Shown: piece by piece, positions 12,564-23,483 of the stretch | Numbering within the stretch: the first letter of the stretch is position 1 | Layout of the letters: each line of letters starts with the position of its first letter | Assembly (NCBI GenBank): GCA_022419385.1 | Contig: JAJUBI010000008.1 | Span: 1,612,001 to 1,676,000, forward strand | Origin: Paraconiothyrium sp. Pb-2020 | Lineage: Eukaryota > Ascomycota > Dothideomycetes > Pleosporales > Didymosphaeriaceae | Direction of reading: 5' to 3' | Length of the DNA: 64,000 bases | Program-made: the position numbers and the translations under genes | The notes under the pieces: generated by a model | Databases searched by the model: none | The model's input: only the letters and a program-made list of their open reading frames with translations | Told to the model about the DNA's origin: nothing

Positions 12564-14317
12564 CTAGACGGCGATCATATCGATAGCATCAACAGAAATA
12601 CCCGGGCTCAGATACCCCGTCGCAGCCTTACCCGAGATAATACTGATCTTCAGCACCTGATACTCCGTCGTCTTCTGAATCCAAGCAGACTGCGGCACAG
12701 TGTACTCGTAGATATAATTGTTCCCACGGTACGTGCCCACAGTCAGCGACCTCGTGTCTCCCTGACCTTTGTCCGCCTGGAGCGCCGCGGTCCAGCTGTT
12801 CACGGCGATGGCGGGCCGTCCACCGGCCATGCCTTCGGTGACGCCGAAGCGGATCTTTGCGCCTTTGGCTAGCTGGGCCGCGGTCAGCTTGAAGTACACG
12901 AGGTGGTCATTGTTGACGTCTTTCCAGATGTAGCCGGGGAAGTTTGAGGCTTGCGAGTTGCCGACGATGAAGTTGGAGGCGTCCCATTTGGCGAGGCGGG
13001 AGTCGGAGGGGTGCATGTAGGTTGGCTTCATGGGGGTGTCGAGGAAGTTGAGGAAGCCTTTTGGAGTGCCTATATGAGGAAGGAAAACTTTAGCATCACT
13101 CGACTGTGTGTGGTGAGAGTCGCTTACCATCCCAGTCACCGATGCGCCAGATAGCGGTCGTGTCCTGCGGGTCGACGCAAGCGATTGTGTTCTTCGTTAC
13201 CGTGCCGCCAGCCGTGACAGTGACAGAGGAGGTGTGCACTTCGAGCTCGCTCTTGTACACAGTCAATGTATATGTTCCAGGGAGGACACCGGAGATCTTC
13301 CAAGCTCCGGTACCAGCAGTAGTCCAGTACTGCGCGGCATCGTTCTTCAGACCCACAACGTATTGGTAGTTGGACTTCACGTTTGAGAGGCCTACACCGG
13401 AAACGGTACCACGCTTGGACTGTGGCACCCAGCCCGCGATCTCGAGGCTGTCAAACCAAGAGTTGTCCACTTTGCGGGCGTAAAGGTTGGCATTGGGAGC
13501 CGCGCCATTGTCGGTGAAGGTAAGGACAGAAGGACCTTGCAATCCGAAACGCATGACATCAGTATGACCTATACGACGTCAGTATATAATAGAGACGTGG
13601 GGAAAGCGGGAACATACCCATGTTGTAGTGGTAGATATCGTAGAGATCCGGACCACCAGGCCCACCACGACGGATCAAGCTCCTGAAGAATGGGCCACCA
13701 GATGCCTTCTCGTGGTTTGAGCGAACTAGGTACATGCCAACGTTCTTGTTCGTGTAACCAACATAATCGTAATCCATGGTCCTGCCGTATTTCTTGCCCG
13801 AGTAGTGCTTGGACCATGTCTGGCCGGATTTGCCGTCGACATCTCCAGACTCAATGGCAGTAGCGTCAGCAGGGATCCAGTCAGTGTCCTCGTTGGGGTC
13901 GTTGGTGAAGATGTTGGGCGGGATACGGAGAATGTAGCGCGAGACAGTGACGCTAGTATCGGCTTTGTTCATGAAAATGTAGACATTCGGGTTACCGTAA
14001 CGGAAGACGAGTGTATGGAGCAGCGTTCCATACTTAACGGTAACCTTGATGATGTTCGCAGGGGAAGTGTACTGCTTGATGGTAACTGTGGATGCGCCTA
14101 GACCTGACTCGACATGCGAGTACTTCCCATTCTGTCCAGAGTACTCCACGCCGCGGTATTTGATAGAGTTCATGTCGCCATTAGTCTTTGAGACACTGAC
14201 GATTAGGTTCGCGTTCGTGTCAATGACATAGTTTTTGCCGTCATCGGTGTAGCCCCAGGCCGCAAACACAGCTGCAGGAGCTAGCAAGAAGGTAGAAAGA
14301 GTTGCGAGGAATCGCAT
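12564..14317 (-). CDS. Secreted rhamnogalacturonan endolyase, PL4
   Basis: Model: complement(join(12564..13069, 13129..13568, 13618..14317)) with exon 2 best read as 13128 down from 13568; 548 aa, introns about 50-60 nt, both phase 1. A classic signal peptide (about residues 1-19, MRFLATLSTFLLAPAAVFA) directs secretion. The N-terminal catalytic domain carries SKHYSGKKYG and ...YDIYHYNMGH. Lys170 and His230 of the precursor become about 151 and 211 after signal removal, close to Lys150 and His210, which I recall as catalytic in Aspergillus aculeatus RG lyase. A fibronectin-III-like domain (about 270-345) and a carbohydrate-binding-like C-terminal domain follow, the three-domain PL4 layout. The enzyme cleaves the rhamnose-galacturonate backbone of plant pectin by beta-elimination, pointing to a plant-associated or saprotrophic lifestyle. 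Confidence 0.92.
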
Positions 14318-15233
14318 ATTGAAAATGAATGACTACCCGCAACGGGGTGAAAAAATGAACGAATGACTAGGCACAGATATCGATCCGTAGGCCTGAGAGA
14401 GCAACAGAAAGGACATGATCCCATGTATATATACATCGTGAGATATGGTTGTGTCCCTGATCGACGCCTAGCCTTGTTATACAGGCGTCAATCTATATGT
14501 TTGCGCTCCGAACTACCCACGCCATAAGGCTATACCTGTTGTGTAGCTCTCCGTGGCGGTAACACATCGCCTAACATCTGTCAGGATTAGCATGTTAAGC
14601 CATAGTTGGCACTGGCAATATAGAATTGCTCACTTTGGCATAGACTGAGTCTTGGCAGCGTGGACCCAATTGGTGGATCGATAGCGCTGTGTTTCACCCG
14701 CGGTCCGTGTCTGTGCCCTGCGGAATCTCGAACTTTTGTTTCAAGGACAATGTCATGCGCTTGTCATGGGAAGCGGATATCCTCGAGCTCGTCTGGTCGG
14801 ACTCTGCTCCGGATGTGGCTATGTACCCATGGTACTTAGTGAAATAATATGAGATAAGGGGTTGACGTGCTTTGATGGTGGAAAACAAAAGATGGATCGG
14901 ATGTGTACTTCCGTCGTTGTAATCATGTAGCGTAAGTTAACTTGTCCTATAATACGTGTTCAAAGCTGCGATCTACTACTGTATAGCCATCCCTCACATT
15001 GGCGCGAAATCTGAGTGTATGCGTTGCATAATGCAGAGTCTCGGTACAGACTACTGCGCGTTGCGTTACTCCAGCAGTAATCCAAAGCTCAATCAATCAA
15101 TCAAACAAACGGACTTCACGGGCAAAGGCTTTGGTATTGAGAGCTTCTATCATTCTTCAACCAGCAGGCTATCTACTGCTTGCTTGAAAGGGAAGGCAAC
15201 TCAGTATCAATGCTGCCTTCTGAAGATCAATCA
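14318..15233. other. Intergenic upstream of the lyase gene
   Basis: Holds the lyase promoter and the 3' flank of the DLH-like gene. No coding frame or repeat was recognised apart from the TATA candidate. Confidence 0.45.
14426..14433 (-). promoter_or_regulatory. Candidate TATA element of the lyase gene
   Basis: A TATATATA core, within palindromic GTATATATAC, lies about 110 bp upstream of the lyase ATG. The distance suits a TATA box for an inducible gene, but this is inferred from position and sequence alone. Confidence 0.35.
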
Positions 15234-17289
15234 TTACGCATCATCCACCTCCCTCCACTTTGCATCCATTAAGCCATTACTCTCCAACGCTCCCTCGTCG
15301 ACCAATTTCCTTGCAGTCTCAACACCAGTAGTCGGCACTCTGACTTCATACCTCTTTCCGGATTCCGCCTCCTTCCCTTCGATAGGGTGAGGGAATTTCA
15401 CCCATTCCGGTAGCAAGCCAGCTTGCCTCATTGTTGTCCCCTGATCCCAATGAATATGTTCGTGACACAAGCGATCTCCCCGCATGCCGATGATGCCTGT
15501 AAATGGGATCTCCAGATACTTTCCTGTCGGTGGAATCCCTGGCAGCAACCAGTCGACCTGTCGGTCGTGTGTGAATTTGAAGACAAACTCATCGACGACG
15601 CGGTCTATCCCGACGGTACGACTGACCATCTCTAGCTCCGTATCATCTGGATTGGCATGGACGAAATGGTTGGTGTAGAAGACCGTTAGACGCTGCTGCC
15701 CGATGCCTCCGGTCAATGTGGGAATGTGGTTGACGTATGGCTGGGCGACCATGGTGGCCTGCCAAACCCGGAGGTACCAAGTCAGTGTATGTCTCACACA
15801 AGTGGGGATGGTACATTGCCTCGTGTCTTAGCTAAGCGAAGGAAAGAACATTTTCTTTTAAAGTCGATAAAGATCGTCTTTCGCTTGGCAGAAAGAACAC
15901 ATCCACTTTGTACCCGGGAGACTTGCCATTGTTCGGGCAACATCGCGCTCACCGAACTCGTACCGGCAGTGTTCATCCCAGATAGCCTCAAGATCGAAGT
16001 AGGGACCATTAAGCAAGGGTTTGAGGAATGCGAGACTGCGTGTATGCGCTATTCCGGCTGATGTGCTGTGGTAGTCTTCGTCGGCGGGGAGGACCCACTT
16101 CGACTTACACTTTGCATTGACGTAGCGGAAACTCTTGACAGGGCCTTCTGATGGTGTAGTAGCGGATGAGATTTCGACATCTTGCACGATTGAGACTGAT
16201 TCTCGGCGAGGTGTCTCAGGGCCAGAGATGTGGACAAGCTGGGGTGGCAAGGTAGCGCTGGCATTCGTAGGTGACGAGATTGATGTGAACTTTCGACCGC
16301 CGTATGATATGAGTGCTTTGATGTGTGGCGAGAGGTAAGCAGCTTCTTCGACATAGAAGGGAATCTGAGTGACGTAAGCTGTCAAACAGTCAGCTTTGTT
16401 AGCTGGTCATTATTGCAGAGAGATGCGAACAGCGTGCTCTTTCTGGGCCGTTGGAATTTTGGACTGCCCTGGGGAATTCCAGATCGTTGTATGCACCAGG
16501 TCATGTCCTCATCGTTGCTCAATTGCGTAGCAAAGAGATGGTGGTCCAAATTGCCAACATGACAACCAGAAAGACGAAGACTGAGAGTAAGGTGAAGATG
16601 ACGCAGCTGATCTGGGATAATGATAGGAAAACACCATCCCGAGATTGCGGTATGATGTTGGATGGGGGAGCCGAATCCTGGTGAGCGATGCATGGTGGAG
16701 GTGGGAGGATGCTTTCCTCGTCGGTAGCCTGTTTATGAAGCATCTTGTTGCAGATGCAGGTGTAGTGGAAGAAGTAATCTTTTTTGCAGGTGTAGTGGAA
16801 GAGGTGAGACATTTATGCAGGCGCAAACAATTGTTGAGTAAGGTACCGTGGTTGACTGGCGGTGCACGTGCAGACGCAAATGCAGGTGGTTCCTGCTGCG
16901 CCTCTTCGGTGCTCGTGGAGGATAGCATGCTTGAGAAATACCAACTCACAGATAAGACCAACGCCGTCACCCCATATGCATTGTTCGCATGCCTTCAGCG
17001 CTTCAATTGCGCGTGCCAACGGAAACTCGCCTCCATCCTCTACCTTCCCGGGGACCTTTATCTGAACGACGGCAAAACCCTCTTCTGCCCACTTCTGCAA
17101 TGGCGGTGGATCGAGTGACTTTTCACTTACTTCTAGTTGTGCGTAATGGTCCACAACCAGAATAAGGCCCGGGCCGAAGCCGCGTCGAGAGAGTGGCGGC
17201 TGTAAGGTTAGGTGTGGGGATAGCTTTTGTGGAGGAGCACTGGGAATGTTAATGGCATCAAGGGCCTCGGGACGGACTGCTTCGCCCAT
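15234..17289 (-). CDS. DLH-like / SnoaL-like two-domain protein
   Basis: Model: complement(join(15234..15758, 15927..16378, 16950..17289)), 438 aa. The N-terminal ~260 residues resemble the dienelactone hydrolase alpha/beta fold (LILVVDHYAQ, then EEGFAVVQI and later ALISYGG). I see no clean G-x-C/S-x-G nucleophile elbow, so hydrolase activity is doubtful. The C-terminal part (about 265-438) resembles NTF2/SnoaL-like domains of fungal DLH homologues (MVAQPYVNHIPTLTGGIG, then RTVGIDRVVDEFVF). The second intron (15759-15926) only restores the conserved RTMATMVAQPYVNH reading if it uses a GC donor (GCAAGT) with a CAG acceptor. The first intron is unusually long (571 nt) and contains a direct repeat; a small extra exon inside it cannot be excluded. 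The total is phase-consistent. The biological substrate is unknown. Confidence 0.72.
16755..16803. repeat. Intronic 18-bp direct repeat, period 31
   Basis: The motif GCAGGTGTAGTGGAAGA occurs at 16755 and again at 16786, inside the long first intron of the DLH-like gene. A degenerate GCAGG start follows near 16816. Confidence 0.7.
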
Positions 17290-18093
17290 GGTAGTTATTT
17301 TGTATTACTTCGCACTTGTGAATGCCGATAGCGTATATGGGTACAAGCTGATTAAGAGAAGGTGCGGTAATATAGCGAGGAAGACGGTACTTGAGGTAGG
17401 TATGGGAGAAAGCGTGTGGGGTGACCAGGACACGACCAAATGCAGGCCGCAGATGAAAGTAGTAGCCGCTCAACGCTATCTCGTACACGTGGTGGCACAG
17501 ATGATGATGCGGTGCTGTATTAGTCTGGAAGCGGCAAGCTGTGATACAGGGATGGTGTGGAGAAGGAGGGGCACGAAGCGGCCTTGGACGATGACCTGCA
17601 TTGTCACCGGTCTACAAAGCCAATCGTCTCGCATTGGATTAGTTTACCCCGCAGCATCCGGCTCGAAGCCAAAGCCAGCTGTCAATGCGTGCAATCCAGT
17701 GTTCTTGCACGAGGACTGCGGCGGAATTCACTGTTACGCGAGCGCCGAGGTGCCCCTTACCGCGCATCCATGTGCGCGTGGGTGGTTCAAAACGTGAGCA
17801 AATTGCAGTAAACGTGTGCCTTCGTACCATGCAGCTAAGCGTGCCTGTCAGGAAAAGGATAGGGCCTGCATGGTCACTACTAGATTGGGCCGCGTAGCCA
17901 CTTTAGATCATATCAGCATGGCTCGATTCACATCTTACAGCCACAGACTTACAAACAGATGCAAACTATCTTACGGCAAAGGCTGGAAGACGTCTATCTA
18001 GTACAGGAACAATAAATGCGTATTTACTTTTCGCGAATAGCTGATCCTAGTATACACATACGTACACATGCTGCTTCCGTCCTGTACCATCTC
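17290..18093. other. Intergenic, no gene recognised
   Basis: Contains the promoter of the DLH-like gene and the 3' flank of the TspO gene. Open frames are short and unsupported. Confidence 0.45.
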
Positions 18094-19021
18094 TTACTCT
18101 CGTTTCCTGGACGCGGAAGTGAAGTCCCAGTTGTTGAGATAACCCGCACCAACCTAGCAAAGCGTTAGTAGCACTCATGCAACAGCACAAGATCCTCGAC
18201 TTACGCAAAGATAAGTTGCGAAGCTCAGCCAGCCCAGATACGGGGCGAGCAACCATCCACATGTTTCGTCAACCTGCCCCCATGTGTATGCCAGATAGCT
18301 GACAGTACTTCCCAAAGCGAGTATGTCAGCTGTCGCAGCAACGGGGCGATTGAACTTAAAGAACAGGGGCATCCAAATCAGGTTGAGACCTAGCTGGATG
18401 GTGTAAAGCGTTGCTTTAAGGTAGTATCAGTGAAACTGAAGTGAATGGGTGAACCCAGCGTGATGCACACTCGCCAATATAGGCGAAGGTACCATACTAA
18501 GTGTTTGGAGATGGCTTACCACCTTGTTTGGCGAGGCTAATGGTAGAAGGATTGACAGATGTTGTTCCTACTGTCCAAGCGCGGTGAGCTACGTAACCCA
18601 TTGTTGCGTAGAGCGCCGTCCAGACAGGGCCAAAAACCCATCCTGGAGGATTGAGCGGAGGCTGCTTAAGGGCTAGGTAGAGTTTCTGAGTTTCGCTCGC
18701 TATAGTGTAGTCAGCAAGACACATTCTTTAGATTATTCACATACGCCAATAAAGCCCAAGCAGCTAATAGTGCATATGGTATATTGACGCCGATCCATTG
18801 CATGAGCAACGTGGACGACGCTATCTTCGCATAGCAATTGTTCATGCGGCGAGTCTACCCACATGCACAAATACTCGAGAATCGGACCCTCTAATGGAAC
18901 AGAACCTACGTCTAGTCGAGTAACCAACAGCGGCGCCAGCAACAACAGGCAGGAGGATGGACACAGCAGCATTGTCAAACACGAAGCTGGGAAGGGTCAA
19001 AGACGGGATGTAGGTAGTCAT
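18094..19021 (-). CDS. TspO/MBR family membrane protein
   Basis: Model: complement(join(18094..18153, 18205..18413, 18520..18699, 18910..19021)), 186 aa, three introns (51, 106 and 210 nt), all joins in phase. The translation shows the family hallmarks: LALKQPPLNPPGWVFGPVW after the first helix, aromatic-rich later helices (YTIQLGLNLIWMPLFF), and near the end WLLAPYLGWLSFATYL then GYLNNW. Length (150-190 aa) and five hydrophobic segments fit the family. TspO proteins bind porphyrins and sterols and act in stress responses in bacteria and in outer mitochondrial membranes of animals; the fungal role is poorly known. No tetrapyrrole gene is adjacent. Confidence 0.9.
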
Positions 19022-19794
19022 GGTGTAATGAATGTGTTTGTCGACTCGGTTCGACGAAATGTGTTCTTATAGTTGAAAAGGCGATGGCGTGTTCAACGAC
19101 AAGGTAAAGCAGATCGTGACCAATGAAACCTCGGCATCTCACGTGCGGCTGCTCTTTCCTGTTTCGTGGCGGTTCGCGCCTGCCTCCTTTCAGGTTAGGC
19201 CGAAACCCCGGGGCTCCTTCTCCTCACGTCGACAGCTCTCGCGCGCTGCGCTCCAGCTCCTCAATCCTCGGTATTCTTTCGCACCGGGATCTCCAGCACA
19301 TCGTGAGTGCAGCTCTCTTGTTCACATATCCCCTTGTCAGTCCATGATCACGCTTGTACAGTTATTTTAATAGCTCTCCCTGACCTTTGTCGGCGGCGCC
19401 TGCGTGTCCGCTCAGCTACACCTCTCTCCTCGCCTCTCTTTGTACAGCGCTGCGCGTCTGCATTCATTGCATTAGGCGCAGCTCCCTTCTTGTTTAACTC
19501 TGCTTTGCCTCGCCTTCCTCTTCGCCGCGTCTCTCGTATCTTGTTCACTTGTGGTTCTACTCTAACGCGAGGCCGTCATGGCAAACAGTCCGAGATCCGC
19601 GATTGCGCACCGGCTCCTGCCACTTTCATTGCCGGGCGAGCTGTCGCCTAATTGACAGCAAACGTTATTGCTGTCACCACCAATGACCAGCTTACGACGC
19701 TCTTTTCACCGTGTCTGACTACCGTAGCTTGCGACAATCCGAGCTCGCATTCATTGTAGACAAATAGCTACACGTAGCGCACTCGACCTGCAAA
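19022..19794. promoter_or_regulatory. Divergent promoter, TspO and Ars2
   Basis: A 773-bp spacer between divergent genes. It has long pyrimidine-rich tracts on the Ars2 side (about 19160-19560) and CCAAT pentamers near 19118 and 19677, which could bind the Hap/NF-Y complex. No coding frame is convincing. Confidence 0.4.
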
Positions 19795-22509
19795 ATGGAC
19801 TCTTACACGTGGGTTCATTGCGGTCACAGTCATACATATCGGCGCTAATCTAGGATTCTAGTTCGCAAGACACGGACACGTACCGCCGACGGTCTCCGGG
19901 TACGTACCTGCGCACGTTCGACCTCTATAGCATCAGGCTTACTAACCTTTTTGAAAGGCCCAGGGGACCGACGCAATCGGCAGAGTCGAGGACGATCGCG
20001 TTCACCCCAGAACATCGATCGTTACCAGCCCGATCGGAACCGCGACTATGACTATCGCCCTCGCGAGGGCGGCCGGCGCCGATCATCCCCACCGCCTGTT
20101 CAGGCTGGTATCGATAGATATGTTCCCGGCCAAGACAGCTTCACTCCAACGTTCACAAACAATCCGATGCCCAATCCTATGACGCTTGAATATCAAGTTG
20201 GATTTAATTTCTTTGCAGAATGGTGGCGTGTAGAACAGATCATTAAGGAAGAGAAAGAGCGTGCGAAGAACGGTGGAAGGAAGCCAGGCCTGAAGGGCGA
20301 GCGTGAGGCCCGGGAGGAACGTGGCAAAGAGCGTGAGCTGATACAGGCGGCCTACGATGAGTACAAGGAAAAGCTACAAGTGCAGATGGCCAAGACCTTC
20401 GTGGACAAGCACAAAGGCGAAGAGTGGTTCAAAGAACGCTACGACTCGGAGTACCGACAAGCATTCCGTGAGAAATTGCGAGGTTATCGACATGCCATCT
20501 ACGAGGACTGGACGCGCCAAGTCGACGATGGGTACTTTGACGAGTTCACGCTTGAAGGCATCTATAAGAATGAGTCCAATGGTGCCGGTGGTCTTGTTGA
20601 GAAAGAGGAAGGAGAAACCACCGCAGCAAACGAAGTTCTCGGTGTAGGTGACCTCTTGCCTTGCAAAGGCGGAGAGTTGCGTGACGAGGCGGCTCTGCAA
20701 CCCACATTGCTGATCAAAACCATCGCGCCGACTGTCAACAGGGATAAAGTGGAGGAATTCTGCAAAGAACACCTCGGTGAAGGTGCTGGTGGTTTCAAGT
20801 GGCTGAGCATGAGTGACCCTAATCCGCTTAAGAAGTGCCATCGCATCGGATGGGTCATCCTTCATCCTAGTGACGAGCACCCTATGATCATGGATGATCG
20901 TGGTGACGGTCGAGTAGAGGAAGAGGGCGAGGACGGTGCCGTTGATGAAAAACCAAACATGTCCCAATCACCCCTTGGAACCGCACAAAAGGCTCTTGAA
21001 GCTCTCAATGGCAAGACAGTCATTGATGATCAACGCGGAAATTTTACATGCCATGTAGGAGTTCACGAGCCGCCTGCTGCACCTCGTAAAAAGGCGCTTT
21101 GGGATCTGTTCTCGGCACCCGAGAGGATCGAGCGTGATCTGGAGCTTGCTGAGCGCTTGGCGAACAAACTCGATGCCGAGATGAGGGAAGGTCATGAAGA
21201 GGAGTTCGGTGAAGTCAATGGTGTTGCTAGAATCGAGCAACGCGTTGAAGACCTGCGCTCCAAAGGTTGGCTCCAACCTCCAGCCAATGCTCCGACTGTT
21301 GTCAAGAAGGAGCGAGATCCTGAAGATCTCGAAGAAGGCGAGGATGAAACGATGGAGGATGACGAAGAGGGCGCTGTTGATGACGAGGTTGACGATGAGG
21401 AGCTTCTAGCCAAGAAGAAGAAACTCGATCTTCTCATTGAATACCTCCGTCGGGTCTACAACTTTTGCTTCTTCTGTGTCTTCGAGAGCGACTCTGTACA
21501 TGAGTTGATCCGGAAGTGTGCCGGAGGTCATCTTCGCCGACCCCGCGCAAGCCTGACAACGGCTGCCAAAGCCACGGCGAGGGCAACAGCCAACGGACAG
21601 CCTTTCCCTTACAAGAAGCAAGAGTCTGCAGGAGAAGGTGAAAGCGAGGGTAGTCCTGTCGAGGTCAAGCAGACGCCAAAGTTGAGCGGTAAGACGCAGC
21701 AGCAATTGCAGCGCGCCTTCAACTGGGTCAAGACATATGAAGAGAAGCTGCTCCAGCTCCTCGAGCCCGAGAATATCGACATTCGAAAGCTCGGCGGTAA
21801 ACCCCTCGAGGAAGCTGTCGAGGACGAGCTAGCTAGGTATGTTAAGCAAGAGGACGAGGCAAAGTGGCGATGCAAGGTTCCAGAGTGCACGAAGTTGTTT
21901 AAGGGACAGAACTTCTGGCGTAAGCATATCGAGAAGAGGCACGCGGAGTGGGTTGAGAAGTTGCACACTGATGTAACCCATCTCTCCTACAGCAACACCC
22001 GAACAGTCCAACTGACCATCGCGCAGCTTCAATTGGTCAATACCTATGTTATGGACCCTGCACATATCGCGCCCTCGCGTAGTGATGCGAACAGCAACGG
22101 GCACTTTCCAATGGGTAATCATGTTGCCGCTACTGGAACACCTCGTGGATTCAACTTGGCTAATATGAATATCAACCTAGCGAACCCCGGGGCCAACTTT
22201 CAAGGACTCTTCAACCCTGCGATGGGCAACTGGGATCCGAACTTTTCCGCCGACGGGCACCAAGCAGGTCCTGCGCGACGTGGTGGACACAGGTTCAATA
22301 ACCGATCAGGCCCCTATGATAGGCAAAATCGCGACGGCCGCAACCGTGGCAATGGCCGCTTGACGCCCCCTCCCCGTAACGGCCGAGGAGGCCCTCGCTT
22401 TGGTGAAGGCGGACCGGGTCCTATGCAGTCGACTCAAGGACGGTCCATCAAGAGTTACGATGACCTTGACGCTGTCGGGTCGGGTGGCACTGGCGAGCTC
22501 AACTACTGA
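19795..22509 (+). CDS. Ars2/Serrate zinc-finger protein
   Basis: Model: join(19795..19808, 19862..19899, 19958..22509), 867 aa. The first two coding exons are only 14 and 38 nt; splicing them gives MDSYTSQDTDTYRRRSPGPG, which runs directly into the RS/RG-rich N-terminus. The last intron has a CTAAC branch site and AAAG acceptor. The Ars2-type N-terminal block is visible (DSFTPTFTNNPMPNP, then YQVGFNFFAEWWR), followed by acidic linkers and a C2H2 finger at about 656-677 (C-x4-C, then H-x4-H within NFWRKHIEKRH). The tail is rich in Arg-Gly and Asn. Ars2/Serrate (S. pombe Pir2) links the nuclear cap-binding complex to RNA processing and decay. Confidence 0.88.
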
Positions 22510-23483
22510 GCAGCTGCGTTGACGAGATGGAGCACAGACTGTTTAGTGTAAGTTTATGGATTTTTTCGAGGCAACACATTTGCAGCGGGTGTACAGTAAG
22601 CCTGTTCATATTACCGGCGTTACGGAGCATGGGGACACTGCCATGCCATACTATGTTTCTTTACGCCTCTGCCTTTGTGATAGGCCAGGGTCGTGTGGGT
22701 ACTCGGTGGTCTGCCGGAAGCTGGGTCACGGTCCAAGAAGAGACAGCCCTGTTTCTCCCACCGTGTGCAGCGGGCATGTCTGGCTCAGGCAGAACTAGCT
22801 GAACCCATGTAGAATAATCTCATGATTCAAGTGAAGATCGCGCTGTGTGAAAAGCTGCAACGTGAAAACACGCAGAAGTAGGTCCCGTCATTTGGATGTC
22901 GCGTCCCTGTTCATCGATGGCGGCAATGCTTGTAGCTATTCCGAAAGCATACCCGCAAGCGACACAGAGGGACTTGCCAATCGTGAGTGTGGCTCTCGTT
23001 CAGCCACTCTGGTCCAGTGGATCTGGGGCACGGCTAGCGAAGCCAAGGGCGAATCTGCCGTGCGTTCCTTGAAGCGCAGATTGCGGCGCGCTGTCGATGC
23101 TGGCAATCAGCGCTTTGTGTGCTGCGCCATGTCCCTGTGACGCAACCAGCAGGCTCGACACGCGCTTCTGTGCATGCGTTGACACGCACCTGCTCAGCGA
23201 CCACGATGTGATTGCCCAACAGCAAACCTTGCTTCGCAGCACTTTCGGGCTATACATGGAGTTTTGACTAAATGCAAGTGTAACCTTGGCTCGCAGCTTC
23301 AGCCACAACAGCCCCACTATCGTCATTGGTGTCATACACCACGCGTCGAACTTCGCCCACCAAGTGACCAAGAGCTGCCGGAACCGGCTTTGACTGCACT
23401 ACCTAGCCACGACGGCTACGACCGCCCGGTCTCGACTCGCCTTGCCTACGTCTCTTTAGCGTTTGCTTGTGTACGATTATATC
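22510..23483. other. Intergenic between Ars2 and the PX-protein gene
   Basis: Nearly 1 kb with the Ars2 3' flank and the promoter/leader of the next gene. No RNA gene, repeat or credible frame was seen. Confidence 0.45.

Noticed and set aside
6921..17289. Secondary-metabolite or catabolic cluster around the MFS and lyase genes
   Set aside because: No polyketide synthase, NRPS, terpene, P450 or Zn2Cys6 gene is present, and the neighbours are unrelated by function.
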